Assembly: GCF_023073415.1 (NCBI RefSeq) | Contig: NZ_JADPJL010000008.1 | Location: forward strand, 372,001-436,000 | Direction of reading: 5' to 3' | Source: Bradyrhizobium sp. 190 | GTDB taxonomy: Bacteria; Pseudomonadota; Alphaproteobacteria; Rhizobiales; Xanthobacteraceae | DNA length: 64,000 bases | Shown here: positions 7,672 to 16,850 of the stretch, one piece after another | Layout: each line of letters starts with the position of its first letter | How positions within the stretch are numbered: position 1 is the first letter of the stretch | The notes under the pieces: generated by a model | Databases searched by the model: none | Told to the model about the DNA's origin: nothing | The model's input: the letters and a program-made list of their open reading frames with translations, nothing else | Position numbers and translations under genes: made by a program

Positions 7672-10236
7672 ATGACCGTCGAAACTGACAGCCATCCGTC
7701 GACCGAGCCCTTTGCGGCCAACGAACCGGCGCGGCGGGGCGGTAGCATCGTGCTGGTGCTGCTGGTGGCTGCCGGCATCGTGGCGGTGGCGGTGGCGCTG
7801 ATGACCATCGGTCGCGCCCAGGCCCAGCCCTATATCCTCGGCGTGCTGGCGCTGCTCGCCATGGTCGGCCTTTTCAATCTGTTCGCCTTTGCCGCCGGTA
7901 TCATCCGCTTCACCGACCGCGGCGCCGATGACCCCGTGATGGGCCGTATCGCCGATCACGCCCATGACGGTTTGGCCGTGACCGACCCGAAGGGCCATGT
8001 CGTCTATTCGAACGCCGCCTATCTGGCGCTGACGGGCGCCGCGAGCCCGCAGGACGTGCGCCCCATCGAACGCGTCTTCATCGGTAACCCGGACGTCTCC
8101 GAAGCCGTGTTCCGCCTGCTCAAGGCCGCCCGCCAAGGCAAGCGGCAGCAGGAGGAGGTCCGCATCGCAGGCTCCGACGGTGCGCAGGGACGCTGGTTGC
8201 GGATGCGGGTTCGTCCGCTCGGCCAGAGCAAGCGCGAAGCAAAATACGCGGTGTGGTCGATCGCCGACATCACGCGGGATCGCGAGCGCCAGGAAGATGT
8301 GTTTCGGGAGTTGCAGCACGCGATCGAATATCTCGACCACGCGCCATGTGGCTTCTTCTCGGTCAGTCCGGCCGGCGACGTCATCTATGTCAACGCCACC
8401 CTGGCGAACTGGCTCGATTACGATCTCGCCGAGATCGGTTCGGGTGGGCTGAAGCTCACCGATATCGTCTCCGGCGATGGCGCTGCGCTATTGACCTCGA
8501 TCGTGGCGGTGCCCGGCGAGGTCAAGACCGAGGTGTTCGACATCGACCTGCGCATGCGTGGCGGCAGGACCATGCCGGTGCGGCTCTATCACAAGCTCGC
8601 CTTCGGTGCCGACGGCTCGCCGGGTTCGTCGCGCACGCTGGTGATCAGCCGCGCACGCGACGAGCATTCCGACCCCGAACGCGCCGCCGAAGTCCGCTTC
8701 ATGCGATTCTTCGACCATACGCCGATGGCGATTGCGACGGTGGACAGCAGCGGCGCTGTCGTCCGCGCCAATGCTCGCTTCGCCAAGCTCGCGCAGAGCC
8801 TCAGTCCGGACGGCGCGGCCAACAAGTCGATCTTCCGCACCGTGAACGCGCGCGATCGCAGCCTTCTGATCGCGGCGATCAACCAGGCGGCCGAAGGGCA
8901 GGGCGACATCGCGCCGGTCGAGGCCATGCTCGACGGCGCCAAGGAGCGCTGGGGGCAGTTCTTCGTCACCACGGTCGAGGAGGACGAGCGCGACACCGAA
9001 GCCGCCATCGTCTATTTGCTGGAGACCACCGAGCGGCGCACGCTGGAAAACCAGATCAACCAGTCGCAGAAGATGGACATGGTCGGCCAGCTCGCCGGCG
9101 GCATCGCGCACGACTTCAACAACGTGCTGTCTGCGATCATGATGGCCAACGACTTCCTGCTGAACGCGCACAAGCCGACCGATCCGTCGTTCCAGGACAT
9201 CATGCAGATCAAGCAGAACGCCACCCGTGCGGCGACGCTGGTGCGGCAGCTGCTCGCGTTCTCGCGCCGCCAGACGCTGCGGCCGCAGGTGCTCGACCTC
9301 GGTGACGCGCTTTCCGATCTCACCATGTTACTGCGGCGCCTGATCGGGGAGAAGGTCAAGCTCGACCTCGTGCATGGCCGGGATCTCTGGCCGGTCAAGG
9401 TCGACGTCTCGCAGTTCGAACAAGTGGTCGTCAATCTCGCGGTCAACGCGCGCGACGCTATGCCCGATGGCGGCAAGCTGACGGTGCGGACCGCCAATGT
9501 GACGGTGGATGAAGCAGCCCAGCTCACCCACAAGGGCATGCCGGCCGCCGACTACGTGCGGATCGACATTTCCGATACCGGCACCGGAATCCCGGCCGAC
9601 ATCGTCGACAAGATTTTCGAACCGTTCTTCTCGACCAAGGAGGTCGGCAAGGGCACCGGGCTTGGTCTCTCGACGGTATACGGTATCGTCAAGCAGACCG
9701 GTGGCTTTGTCTATGTCGACTCGACGCCGGGCGAGGGCACCACCTTCCGCATCTTCCTGCCGCGTCACCGGCCCGAACTGGAAGCGCAGCCGGAATCGCA
9801 GGCGACCAACGGTGCGGGCAAGGAAGCAGCGGCGGAACCGCCGAAGCCACGACCCGACCTGACCGGGCAGGGCACCATCCTGCTGGTGGAGGACGAGGAT
9901 GGCCTGCGCTCCCTGAATGCGCGCGGCCTTCGTTCCCGCGGCTACAGCGTGATCGAGGCTTCCAACGGCATCGAGGCGATGGAGGCGCTCGACGAAAAGG
10001 ACGGCGCGGTCGATCTTGTCGTCTCCGACGTCGTGATGCCCGAAATGGACGGCCCGACGCTGCTGCGCGAAATGCGCAAACGCAATCCGAATCTCAAGAT
10101 CATCTTCGTCTCAGGTTATGCCGAAGAAGCTTTCGATAAGAGCCTGCCGGAAAACGAGCAATTCGCCTTCCTGCCGAAGCCGTTCGCGCTCAGTGCGCTG
10201 GTCGAGAAGGTGAAGGAGACGATGACGGCTTCTTGA
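7672..10236 (+). CDS. cckA: cell-cycle hybrid histidine kinase CckA
   Basis: An 854-residue membrane hybrid kinase that, in alphaproteobacteria, phosphorylates CtrA and CpdR through ChpT. Two membrane helices lie at about 25-48 and 55-78. Three PAS-like regions follow (about 95-210, 215-330, 340-450). The H-box GGIAHDFNNVLSAIM carries phospho-acceptor His480. The ATPase domain shows NLAVNARDAMPDGG, DTGTGIP and GKGTGLGLSTVYG. The C-terminal receiver has Asp786 in VSDVVMPEMDG and a KPF motif. The location behind flhB is the arrangement I know from Bradyrhizobium and its relatives, and it links flagellar and cell-cycle control. Confidence 0.95.
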   Translation: MTVETDSHPSTEPFAANEPARRGGSIVLVLLVAAGIVAVAVALMTIGRAQAQPYILGVLALLAMVGLFNLFAFAAGIIRFTDRGADDPVMGRIADHAHDGLAVTDPKGHVVYSNAAYLALTGAASPQDVRPIERVFIGNPDVSEAVFRLLKAARQGKRQQEEVRIAGSDGAQGRWLRMRVRPLGQSKREAKYAVWSIADITRDRERQEDVFRELQHAIEYLDHAPCGFFSVSPAGDVIYVNATLANWLDYDLAEIGSGGLKLTDIVSGDGAALLTSIVAVPGEVKTEVFDIDLRMRGGRTMPVRLYHKLAFGADGSPGSSRTLVISRARDEHSDPERAAEVRFMRFFDHTPMAIATVDSSGAVVRANARFAKLAQSLSPDGAANKSIFRTVNARDRSLLIAAINQAAEGQGDIAPVEAMLDGAKERWGQFFVTTVEEDERDTEAAIVYLLETTERRTLENQINQSQKMDMVGQLAGGIAHDFNNVLSAIMMANDFLLNAHKPTDPSFQDIMQIKQNATRAATLVRQLLAFSRRQTLRPQVLDLGDALSDLTMLLRRLIGEKVKLDLVHGRDLWPVKVDVSQFEQVVVNLAVNARDAMPDGGKLTVRTANVTVDEAAQLTHKGMPAADYVRIDISDTGTGIPADIVDKIFEPFFSTKEVGKGTGLGLSTVYGIVKQTGGFVYVDSTPGEGTTFRIFLPRHRPELEAQPESQATNGAGKEAAAEPPKPRPDLTGQGTILLVEDEDGLRSLNARGLRSRGYSVIEASNGIEAMEALDEKDGAVDLVVSDVVMPEMDGPTLLREMRKRNPNLKIIFVSGYAEEAFDKSLPENEQFAFLPKPFALSALVEKVKETMTAS

Positions 10237-10499
10237 GACCTGCCTGTCATATTCGCCCGTATGAAATGCTTCAGCACGCCGGAATCATCGCCATTCGAAG
10301 GCGAGTTCTCCCGGCTACGCATCCAGCGCGGGCTGACATTGCTCGCCGCTAAACCATTGATTAATGCTGGTTCACAGCTAAATCGTCACATCCCCGCGAC
10401 CGAGGGCCGCAGCCATGCGTCCCTATGGCGGCTTCACTTTTGGGCGATCCTGCCCATCTTAGGAGCACTTCTCCAATGTCGGGGAACGAGGAAAAAGAC

Positions 10500-11489
10500 A
10501 TGAATTTCACGCAGACTGCGCGCGGAATTATACGGACCATCGCGATCGTGATGTCGGTTGCGGTTCCGTTGGCGATCACGATTTCGGCGGCTGATGCCCG
10601 CGTTGGCGGTGGCGGCAGCTCCGGTTCGCGAGGATCGAAGACCTATTCGGCGCCCCCGAGCACGACCACCGCGCCGGGCACGGCGCAACCCATGAACCGT
10701 AGCTTTACCCAGCCGGGTACTCCTGGCGTGGGCGCACCGGCGGCTGCCGGCGCGGCCGCCAAGGGCGGCTTCTTCAACCGGCCCGGAATGATGGGGGGCA
10801 TGCTTGGCGGTCTCGCCATGGGCTTCCTTGGCGCAGGCCTGTTCGGCATGCTGACCGGCGGCGGCTTGTTCTCCGGTCTCGGCGGCCTGTCCTCGATCAT
10901 CGGCCTGCTGCTGCAGATCGCCCTGATCGTTATCGTGGTGCGGCTGGCGATGTCGTGGTGGCAGCGCCGCCATACGCCGGCCTCCGCCTACGCGACGGGA
11001 CCTGCTCCTGCCGCTGAAGGCCCCGGCGCCCAGACCAACTTCCGCTCCGGACTGGGTGGCTTTGGACTGGGATCGAACCAGCCGGCGCTGGAAATCCAGC
11101 CGGCTGACTATGAAGCGTTCGAGCGTCTGCTCGGCGAGGTTCAGGCTGCATGGTCGAACGAGGACGTCGCCAAACTGCATACGCTGGCGACGCCCGAGAT
11201 GGTGTCCTACTTCTCCAAGGATCTCGAGGAGAACAAGGCCCGCAACGACGTCAACAAGGTGACCGACGTCAAGCTGCTGCAGGGCGACCTCGCGGAAGCC
11301 TGGCGGGAAGGCGAAACCGATTTCGCCAGCGTGGCGATGCGGTTCTCGCTGATCGACAAGACCACGGAGCGCACCACCGGCCGTCTGGTTTCGGGCAGCG
11401 AAACTCCGATCGAAGCCACCGAAGTGTGGACCTTCGCCCGGCGGCGTGGAAGCGACTGGGAACTCTCGGCGATCCAGCAGACCGGCTGA
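10500..11489 (+). CDS. Tim44-like domain protein
   Basis: A 329-residue membrane-associated protein. An N-terminal signal or anchor segment (about 10-32, ending in ADA) is followed by a Gly/Ser/Pro linker, a glycine-rich hydrophobic region (about 95-150, with MMGGMLGGLAMGFLGAGLFGML) and a C-terminal Tim44/mitoribosomal-L45-type domain (about 195-329, DYEAFERLLGEVQAAWSNEDVAKLHTLATPEM). The start at 10500 is preferred over an in-frame ATG 75 bp upstream because it puts the signal peptide at the very N-terminus. Role unknown; the family is broadly conserved in Rhizobiales. Confidence 0.85.
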   Translation: MNFTQTARGIIRTIAIVMSVAVPLAITISAADARVGGGGSSGSRGSKTYSAPPSTTTAPGTAQPMNRSFTQPGTPGVGAPAAAGAAAKGGFFNRPGMMGGMLGGLAMGFLGAGLFGMLTGGGLFSGLGGLSSIIGLLLQIALIVIVVRLAMSWWQRRHTPASAYATGPAPAAEGPGAQTNFRSGLGGFGLGSNQPALEIQPADYEAFERLLGEVQAAWSNEDVAKLHTLATPEMVSYFSKDLEENKARNDVNKVTDVKLLQGDLAEAWREGETDFASVAMRFSLIDKTTERTTGRLVSGSETPIEATEVWTFARRRGSDWELSAIQQTG

Positions 11490-11508
11490 TCGCTGCAACG
11501 TGACGAGG

Positions 11509-11541
11509 AAGGCGCTGCGGTTCGTTCCGCGGCGCCTTTTT
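11509..11541 (+). terminator. intrinsic terminator after the Tim44-like gene
   Basis: AAGGCGCTGCGG and CCGCGGCGCCTT pair with one mismatch around a TTCGTT loop, followed by TTTTCTTT. It lies 20 bp after the stop codon. Confidence 0.85.
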
Positions 11542-11633
11542 CTTTGCCAGAATGCCCGCTTCATTCCGTGCCGGAATATTGGTCGCCGTGATGTGTTGAT
11601 GCCAACGAACAAAAAATAACAGGGAGAAACCAG

Positions 11634-12314
11634 ATGAAGAGCTTCGCCAGAATCATCTCGCCGGCATGCTTTGCGCTTGCCGCCATATCGGCTCTCGCCA
11701 GTGCGCCCGCGCAGGCGCAATCAGCCGATACCAGTTTCTTCCTGACCAGCAACGGCATCGGCAATGGCGGCAATCTCGGTGGGCTCGCCGGCGCCGACAA
11801 TCACTGCCAGACATTGGCGCAGGCAGCCGGAGCGGGTGGCAAGACCTGGCGCGCCTACCTCTCGACGCAGGCCGCCGACGGCACGCCGGCCGTCAATGCG
11901 CGCGATCGCATCGGCAAGGGGCCGTGGAAGAATGCGAAAGGCGCGGTGGTCGCCAAGGACGTCGCGGAACTGCACGGCGCCAACGGCCTCACCAAGCAGA
12001 CCGCGCTGAGCGAGAAGGGCGAGGTCATCAACGGCCGCGGCGATGCGCCCAATCGACACGACGTGCTGACCGGATCGCAGGCGGACGGGTCAGCGTTTGC
12101 GGCGGGCGAGGATCGCACCTGCAAGAACTGGACGAGCTCGACACAAGGTGCGGCGATGGTCGGTCATTCCGACCGCGTCGGCATGCGCGACGACGATGCC
12201 TCGAAATCCTGGAACACGTCGCATCCCTCGCGCGGCCCGGACGGCGGCTGCTCGCAAGCCGACCTGAAGAGCACCGGCGGTGACGGGCTGTTCTATTGCT
12301 TCGCGGCGAACTGA
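11634..12314 (+). CDS. secreted lectin-like (C-type-lectin fold) hypothetical protein
   Basis: A 226-residue exported protein. A Sec signal peptide covers about residues 1-29 (APAQAQ cleavage region). The mature protein begins FFLTSNGIGNGGNLGGLAGADNHCQTLA and contains a WRAYLS segment, cysteines in the DNHC, EDRTCKNW, GGCSQ and FYCFAAN contexts, and a W-rich core. This layout matches bacterial endostatin/C-type-lectin-like secreted proteins, in which such cysteines form paired disulfides. Ligand unknown. An AACAGGGAGAAACC ribosome-binding region precedes the ATG. Confidence 0.65.
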   Translation: MKSFARIISPACFALAAISALASAPAQAQSADTSFFLTSNGIGNGGNLGGLAGADNHCQTLAQAAGAGGKTWRAYLSTQAADGTPAVNARDRIGKGPWKNAKGAVVAKDVAELHGANGLTKQTALSEKGEVINGRGDAPNRHDVLTGSQADGSAFAAGEDRTCKNWTSSTQGAAMVGHSDRVGMRDDDASKSWNTSHPSRGPDGGCSQADLKSTGGDGLFYCFAAN

Positions 12315-12324
12315 GTTCACGCCG

Positions 12325-12404
12325 TAGCCCCGGGTGGAGCGAAGCGAAACCCGGGGTCACTCTCGCAAGGAGACCCCGGGTTTCGCTGCGCTTCACCCGG
12401 GCTA
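12325..12404. repeat. intergenic inverted repeat (CCCGGGT family)
   Basis: TAGCCCCGGGTGGAGCGAAG pairs with CTTCACCCGGGCTA, with an inner pair GAAACCCGGGGTC / GACCCCGGGTTTC around a short spacer. A degenerate half of the same family is visible near 36058-36090. Confidence 0.8.
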
Positions 12405-12485
12405 AGTTCGCTCATTCGAAATCGCATGGGCCGTCGTTCTGGTCGACGACGCACCCGGCGGCCGATACCGATGCAAAGCTTTGCG

Positions 12486-12513
12486 AAAAAGGCCGCCGCT
12501 AGGCGGCCTTTTT
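12486..12513 (-). terminator. terminator of the DUF3606 gene, stop codon in the loop
   Basis: AAAAAGGCCGCC pairs perfectly with GGCGGCCTTTTT around a four-base GCTA loop. On the minus strand, the loop contains the TAG stop of the DUF3606 gene, and the 3' arm leads into a U-tract. Confidence 0.85.
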
Positions 12514-12917
12514 CTTTGCGCGCTTCTTTGTCGTTTTCCGAGGGGCCTTGCTGGCGCTCTTCTTCGCCTTCTTCGGCGCCTTGCGCTTGGCGAGATGGGC
12601 GCCGACGGCTTTCGACGAATGCCCGACGGCGGCGACGGCGGCCTTCAATTTGGCGGGCGTGACCTTGAACTTCTTCGACCAGTAGCTGACTTCGTAGGGC
12701 TGGCTCACCGAAATCCGCGCCCGGTCGGCGGCCTTGTGCTTCTGCAGCTTGATGTAGGCGGCCACCTTCTTGGCGGAGTGCCCCACGTTCTTGACGGCGG
12801 CCTTCAGCTTGGCCGGCGTGATCTTGAATTTCTTCGACCAGTAGGCGACCTCGTAAGGCTCGCTCAACGCGATCAGCCCGCGATCGGCTCCGCCGCGTTC
12901 TTCCTGTTGTCCGCCAT
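12499..12917 (-). pseudogene. DUF3606 protein gene with a frameshift near its start
   Basis: The open part (from about 12867) encodes two DUF3606 repeats, SEPYEVAYWSKKFKITPAKLKAAV and SQPYEVSYWSKKFKVTPAKLKAAV, then a Lys-rich tail. No ATG starts this frame. The good start is the ATG at 12917, with AGGAG seven bases upstream, which reads MADNRKNAAEP and then hits a stop. The expected sequence resumes in the other frame as DRGLIALSEPYE, so a one-base deletion (or two-base insertion) lies near 12884-12888. Either a real lesion or a sequencing error. If intact, it would be about 138 residues, a small nucleic-acid-associated-looking protein of unknown role. Confidence 0.7.
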
Positions 12918-13123
12918 TCCCATTCTCCTGTCGTGTTGAGAAATCGACGCTTCAAACGGGAAGCAACCTATCACGCCGGCTCGCATTCGGACAGATTCGG
13001 ACCTGTGGAGATCCGCGCGCAGCGTTCATGCTGCGGCGGTCGCGCGGACATCGCGTTTGGCGTGACGAACGAACCACGGGGTGATTTGTTATATCGGTCA
13101 AACCGGCAGCGGAGGTGCCATCG

Positions 13124-13831
13124 ATGCGTTACGAGCTCTATTACTGGCCAATGATTCAAGGCCGCGGCGAATATGTCCGCCTCGCACTGGAAGAAGCGGG
13201 CGCCCGCTACGCCGACGTCGCGCGCCGTGGCAACGGCATGGCCGCGATGATGCGAATGATGGAAACGCGGAAGGGAGCGCCGCCCTTCGCGCCGCCGTTC
13301 CTCAAGGACGGAAAGCTCGTGATCGGGCAGACCGCCAACATCCTGCTTTATCTGGGATCGCGGCACGGGCTGGCGCCGAAGTCGGAAGCCGGCAAGCTCT
13401 GGGTGCATCAATTGCAGCTCACGATCGCCGATCTGGTGCTGGAAATTCATGACACCCATCACCCGCTCGGCCCCTCGCTGTACTACGAGGAGCAGAAAGC
13501 GCCGGCGAAGAAACGCACCGATGAGTTCTGGAAGGCGCGCGTGCCGAAATATCTCGGCTATTTCGAGGACCTGCTGGCGGCCAATGGCGGGACTTATGTC
13601 ACTGGCCGTCGCCTGACCTACGTCGACCTGTCGCTGTTCCAGATCGTCGAGGGACTTCGCTACGCATTTCCAAAGCGCATGAAGGCCTTCGAACGGAAAA
13701 TTCCCGGCCTGGTCGAACTGCACGACCGCGTTGCGGTGCGGCCGAACATCAAGACGTATCTGGCGAGCGACCGAAGGATTGCGTTCAACGAGGATGGGAT
13801 TTTCCGGAGGTACAAGGCGCTGGATGGGTGA
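13124..13831 (+). CDS. glutathione S-transferase family protein
   Basis: A 235-residue protein with an N-terminal thioredoxin-like domain (YELYYWPMIQGRGEYVRLALEEAGARY, ending with the GQTANILLYLG glutathione-contact region) and a helical C-terminal domain (about 85-235) containing LTYVDLSLFQIVEGL, the usual N-capping region. The start at 13124 (MRYELYYW) is preferred to an in-frame GTG nine bases upstream, because it follows GGAGGTGCC at good spacing. Substrate unknown. Confidence 0.85.
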   Translation: MRYELYYWPMIQGRGEYVRLALEEAGARYADVARRGNGMAAMMRMMETRKGAPPFAPPFLKDGKLVIGQTANILLYLGSRHGLAPKSEAGKLWVHQLQLTIADLVLEIHDTHHPLGPSLYYEEQKAPAKKRTDEFWKARVPKYLGYFEDLLAANGGTYVTGRRLTYVDLSLFQIVEGLRYAFPKRMKAFERKIPGLVELHDRVAVRPNIKTYLASDRRIAFNEDGIFRRYKALDG

Positions 13832-13889
13832 AGTGCGAACTCGCCGTCATGGCCGGGTCAAGCGCAGCCATGACGAGCGGTGGTAGTCC

Positions 13890-14249
13890 CTACATGCTCC
13901 GTCCATCCACCGGCGTCATCTTCAGCTTCGACAATTCGATGCCGTCGATGCAGCTCACATTGAGCGCCACCACGTCGCTGCCGTCGGGCTTCTTGCCACG
14001 CGCGAAGACGTCGACGCCGCAATCAACGCAAAGCTGGTGGTGGATTGCGTGCTTGTTGAAGAGATACTCCTTCAAGTTTTCCTCGCCGGCGCGGAGCTGA
14101 AAACTCTTCGGGTCGAGGAAGGTGAAATGCAGCCCCTTCTTGGTGCAGATCGAGCAGTTGCAGGCGGTGACCATTGAAAGGTCGGTGGTGCATTCGAAGC
14201 GCACCTGGCCGCAATGGCAGCCGCCGGTGTAGGTCTTGCTATCGGGCAT
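13890..14249 (-). CDS. GFA/CENP-V family zinc-binding protein
   Basis: A 119-residue protein of the glutathione-dependent formaldehyde-activating (GFA) fold. Zinc ligands are visible as CHCG (11-14), CNCSIC (30-35) and CVDCG near residue 75. The family name comes from Paracoccus Gfa; most members have no proven activity. It lies between a GST and an ICMT-like gene, so a thiol-linked detoxification role is possible but unproven. Confidence 0.85.
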   Translation of the reverse strand: MPDSKTYTGGCHCGQVRFECTTDLSMVTACNCSICTKKGLHFTFLDPKSFQLRAGEENLKEYLFNKHAIHHQLCVDCGVDVFARGKKPDGSDVVALNVSCIDGIELSKLKMTPVDGRSM

Positions 14250-14270
14250 TCTTGTCCGCCATCGTTATGT

Positions 14271-14945
14271 TCACCAAAGTCCGGGCACCAGACGATAGCG
14301 CACGCGCGCGGCGTAGTCAGCATAATCGGGCAGTCCTTCGAGCAGCGCGCGCTCCTCGATGCGGGCGCGAATGGCGAAGAGAATGGCGAACACCGGCGCG
14401 ATCGCCACGCCCCACCACGATCCCAGCAGCAGCGGGACGCCTACGAAGAACAGCATGATGCCGCTGTACATGGGGTGGCGGACAAAGGCATAGGGGCCGC
14501 TTGAGATGACGCGATGGTGGCGTTCGACCTGTACCTTCACGACCGGCGCGGCAAAGGAATTTTCGCGGAACACCCACATGATGAAGGCGTTCGAAAGCAG
14601 ATACATCGCAAGCCCGAGCGCCTGCAGCGCGAGCGGAACGTCCGATGCCTGCGCGCGCCGGTCCAACCCGATCGCGACGAGCCAGATCAGCGTCACCAGG
14701 ACGAAGGTCAGCATGAATTTCTTGTCGGCGGCCGGCTGGTCGGCCTGAAACGTCGGCCGCATGCGTTCGGCGAGCAGGGCGGGATCGGTCTTCGCGAGCC
14801 ACAATCCGCAGGCAGGGCCGATGATCGCGCTGACGACCAGGAACACCCAGGCCGCCGGCCAGTCCAGCGAACCGGCTGACGCGAACAACAACGCGCCGAG
14901 CGCGATGACGAAGATGGTATTTTGCAGCAGAAGCTTTGCGATCAT
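14271..14945 (-). CDS. isoprenylcysteine carboxyl methyltransferase-like membrane protein
   Basis: A 224-residue protein with about five membrane helices. The C-terminal part carries the SAM-dependent membrane methyltransferase signature: GPYAFVRHPMYSGIM, then RARIEERALLEGLPDYADYAARVRYRLVPGLW. This is the ICMT/phospholipid-methyltransferase fold. Bacterial members usually have unknown substrates. It is 21 bp from the GFA gene on the same strand, so co-transcription is likely. Confidence 0.82.
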   Translation of the reverse strand: MIAKLLLQNTIFVIALGALLFASAGSLDWPAAWVFLVVSAIIGPACGLWLAKTDPALLAERMRPTFQADQPAADKKFMLTFVLVTLIWLVAIGLDRRAQASDVPLALQALGLAMYLLSNAFIMWVFRENSFAAPVVKVQVERHHRVISSGPYAFVRHPMYSGIMLFFVGVPLLLGSWWGVAIAPVFAILFAIRARIEERALLEGLPDYADYAARVRYRLVPGLW

Positions 14946-15037
14946 GCCCGGGTTCCATTTCCCCGTGGCGGCATGATTGCGTGATTCTTCGGCAAACTTG
15001 CGGCGCTGGTTTCGCCCCCCGTCGGGGACGCCAGCCG

Positions 15038-15223
15038 TTACGCCAGTTGGTCGATCCGCGTTCCCTGACCCGGCGGCAGGGGAGCTACTTGCGTCGGCTT
15101 CGGCGTGCGGGTGCCGTCGGCGGCAGCGCCGTTTTGGACGTCGGGGGTCTTGTCGGGGGCCTTGAACACCGGGACTTCAGGCGGTTTGACTACCACCGTT
15201 GCGGGGACAGCGGAGACATTCAT
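15038..15223 (-). CDS. small proline-rich hypothetical protein
   Basis: 61 residues, Val/Pro/Lys-rich (MNVSAVPATVVVKPPEVPVF at the start, TQVAPLPPGQGTRIDQLA at the end). The start at 15223 is preferred because AAGGA lies eight bases upstream; in-frame ATG codons further upstream lack such a site. No domain or membrane segment recognised. Probably disordered. Confidence 0.55.
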   Translation of the reverse strand: MNVSAVPATVVVKPPEVPVFKAPDKTPDVQNGAAADGTRTPKPTQVAPLPPGQGTRIDQLA

Positions 15224-15380
15224 CGGAAGCATCCTTTTGGTTGCCTCCGACACTGGCCGGCTTGAAACGAACGATTGGTGAATCCGGCGCGGCAATCCCG
15301 CGCTAACGCCGGCAATCCCCGTCCAATGGTGAACGGACGGCTCGCGAAATCGTTAGAATGCGACGGATCGAGAGTTGGGC

Positions 15381-15857
15381 CTACTCGTCCTTGCCGCGGG
15401 TCACCACGATAGAAGCCTCGGCCTTGGTGCGCGTGCATTCCATGTTGAGCCGGCGGAAGCGCATGGAGATCTTATCGCCGCGGAGAATACCCATGCGCTT
15501 GATGCAGCGCGAAGAGCCGGTCGCAACGTCTTGCTTCGGAATGGTGAAGACGATAGCGCCGGCTGATGCGATCAGTTCGAAGAATGCCGGCTTGGGCTTT
15601 CGATCGGTTTTCGCATAAAGCTCGTTGGAATAATTGCGGCCGCGGCAGCCGAGCGAGAATTCCTTGGCTGCCGGGTGCGTCAGATAGATCATGTTGCCGG
15701 TGTTGACGCTGATCTTCAGTCCGTCGATCTGATTTTTCAACTCCTTGGCGATATCCTCGCAGCGGTCGGCGCGCGCCGGCGAAACGCTGAACGCGGCGAC
15801 CAGCGCGAGCGTCGCGGCAAACAAGGTCGGTTGTCGAAGATGTGGTCCCAAAGCCAT
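15381..15857 (-). CDS. secreted hypothetical protein
   Basis: 158 residues with a Sec signal peptide (about 1-31, ending SPARA before DRCEDIAKEL). The mature protein has four cysteines (DRC, SLGC, SRC and MEC), suggesting two disulfides. No known domain recognised. The ATG at 15857 follows AAAGGGG at eight bases. A much longer in-frame extension upstream is unlikely because it overlaps the neighbouring membrane protein gene. Confidence 0.65.
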   Translation of the reverse strand: MALGPHLRQPTLFAATLALVAAFSVSPARADRCEDIAKELKNQIDGLKISVNTGNMIYLTHPAAKEFSLGCRGRNYSNELYAKTDRKPKPAFFELIASAGAIVFTIPKQDVATGSSRCIKRMGILRGDKISMRFRRLNMECTRTKAEASIVVTRGKDE

Positions 15858-15934
15858 CGTGAATGCCCCTTTGCACCATTGAACCCCGCGCGCGGATTTC
15901 CTGCAAGGGCCGCGTGCGGAAGTCAACTTGCTTG

Positions 15935-16465
15935 TCAGAAACCGTAGAGGATCACGCCGATCCCGAAGGCGATCACGGCGAAAATGCCGTACAGCGTGGG
16001 AATGCTGACCAGCATGGTGGCGAGTCCCAGCCGCTGGCCGCGCGCGGCAAGCGCGATGGCGCAGGCGGCCATCAGCGGAAACGCGATCATCCGGATCGGC
16101 GTCTCGAAGGCGGAGACTCCGCGGAAATCGAACCCGTGCCGCACCACCGAGGGCATGAAGTTCAGCCAGGTCATGAGCACGAGCGCGCCAAGCGTGATGA
16201 TCGCGTAACGCAGCCGGCCGACGGTGGCGAACGCCAGCGCTGCCAGCGCCAGCAACGGGTGGCTTGCGATATAGGTCTTGATGATCGCGCCGCCGATGCC
16301 GGGGCCGGGAATTTCCGACATGTCGCCGAACAGCGTCGGCACGTGCGAGAGCCCGTCGAAGGCTTCGATCGCGGCGATGACAATCAGAAGCAGGTAAAGC
16401 CCGAGCAGCCGCGGGGGATGGATCGGGACAGGGGCTGCGTCGGGCACTGTGGTGGCGGAGTTCAT
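15935..16465 (-). CDS. hypothetical inner-membrane protein
   Basis: 176 residues with about four hydrophobic helices (roughly 22-42, 68-88, 92-112 and 128-172 as a longer hairpin). A short Pro-rich cytoplasmic N-terminus precedes the first helix. It resembles small four-helix Bradyrhizobium proteins without assigned function. No catalytic motif seen. Confidence 0.65.
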   Translation of the reverse strand: MNSATTVPDAAPVPIHPPRLLGLYLLLIVIAAIEAFDGLSHVPTLFGDMSEIPGPGIGGAIIKTYIASHPLLALAALAFATVGRLRYAIITLGALVLMTWLNFMPSVVRHGFDFRGVSAFETPIRMIAFPLMAACAIALAARGQRLGLATMLVSIPTLYGIFAVIAFGIGVILYGF

Positions 16466-16622
16466 TTACAATGGCAATCAGTTGGGCAGAATATTGGAAC
16501 CTTCCTTTGTCTGGGGAGGACCGGGAAGGGTTCAAACGTGAGCCGGCGGCGGTAGTGACTGCGAGGGTACCAAGGGGAGGGGGCATAGTGATTTCGCGCG
16601 CCCAGTGTGCTAGACTACCCTC

Positions 16623-16844
16623 ATGACAAAACTACTCGAACAAGCCTTGCGTCAGGTCGAGCAATTGCCGGAAGGCGAACAGGACGCCGCGGCGGGTGCG
16701 TTGCTCGACTATGTCAAGCATATGCGGGACATGCGTTTGACCGATGCGCAAGTGGCCGAGGTTCGTCGCCGTCGCGCCGATCCTAACCGCAAGCTCCTGT
16801 CGCAAGCCGAAGCGCTAGAACGCATCGGACGGCTGGGCTCGTAG
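16623..16844 (+). CDS. RelB/CopG-type antitoxin
   Basis: 73 residues, helical and acidic. EQALRQVEQLPEGEQDAAAGALLDYVKHM resembles the antitoxin that accompanies ParE-type toxins in rhizobia, and the tail (LLSQAEALERIG) would wrap the toxin. It lies six bases before a ParE-like gene in the same direction, the normal antitoxin-first order. It should bind its own promoter and neutralise the toxin, by family knowledge. Confidence 0.8.
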   Translation: MTKLLEQALRQVEQLPEGEQDAAAGALLDYVKHMRDMRLTDAQVAEVRRRRADPNRKLLSQAEALERIGRLGS

Positions 16845-16850
16845 CAACCA

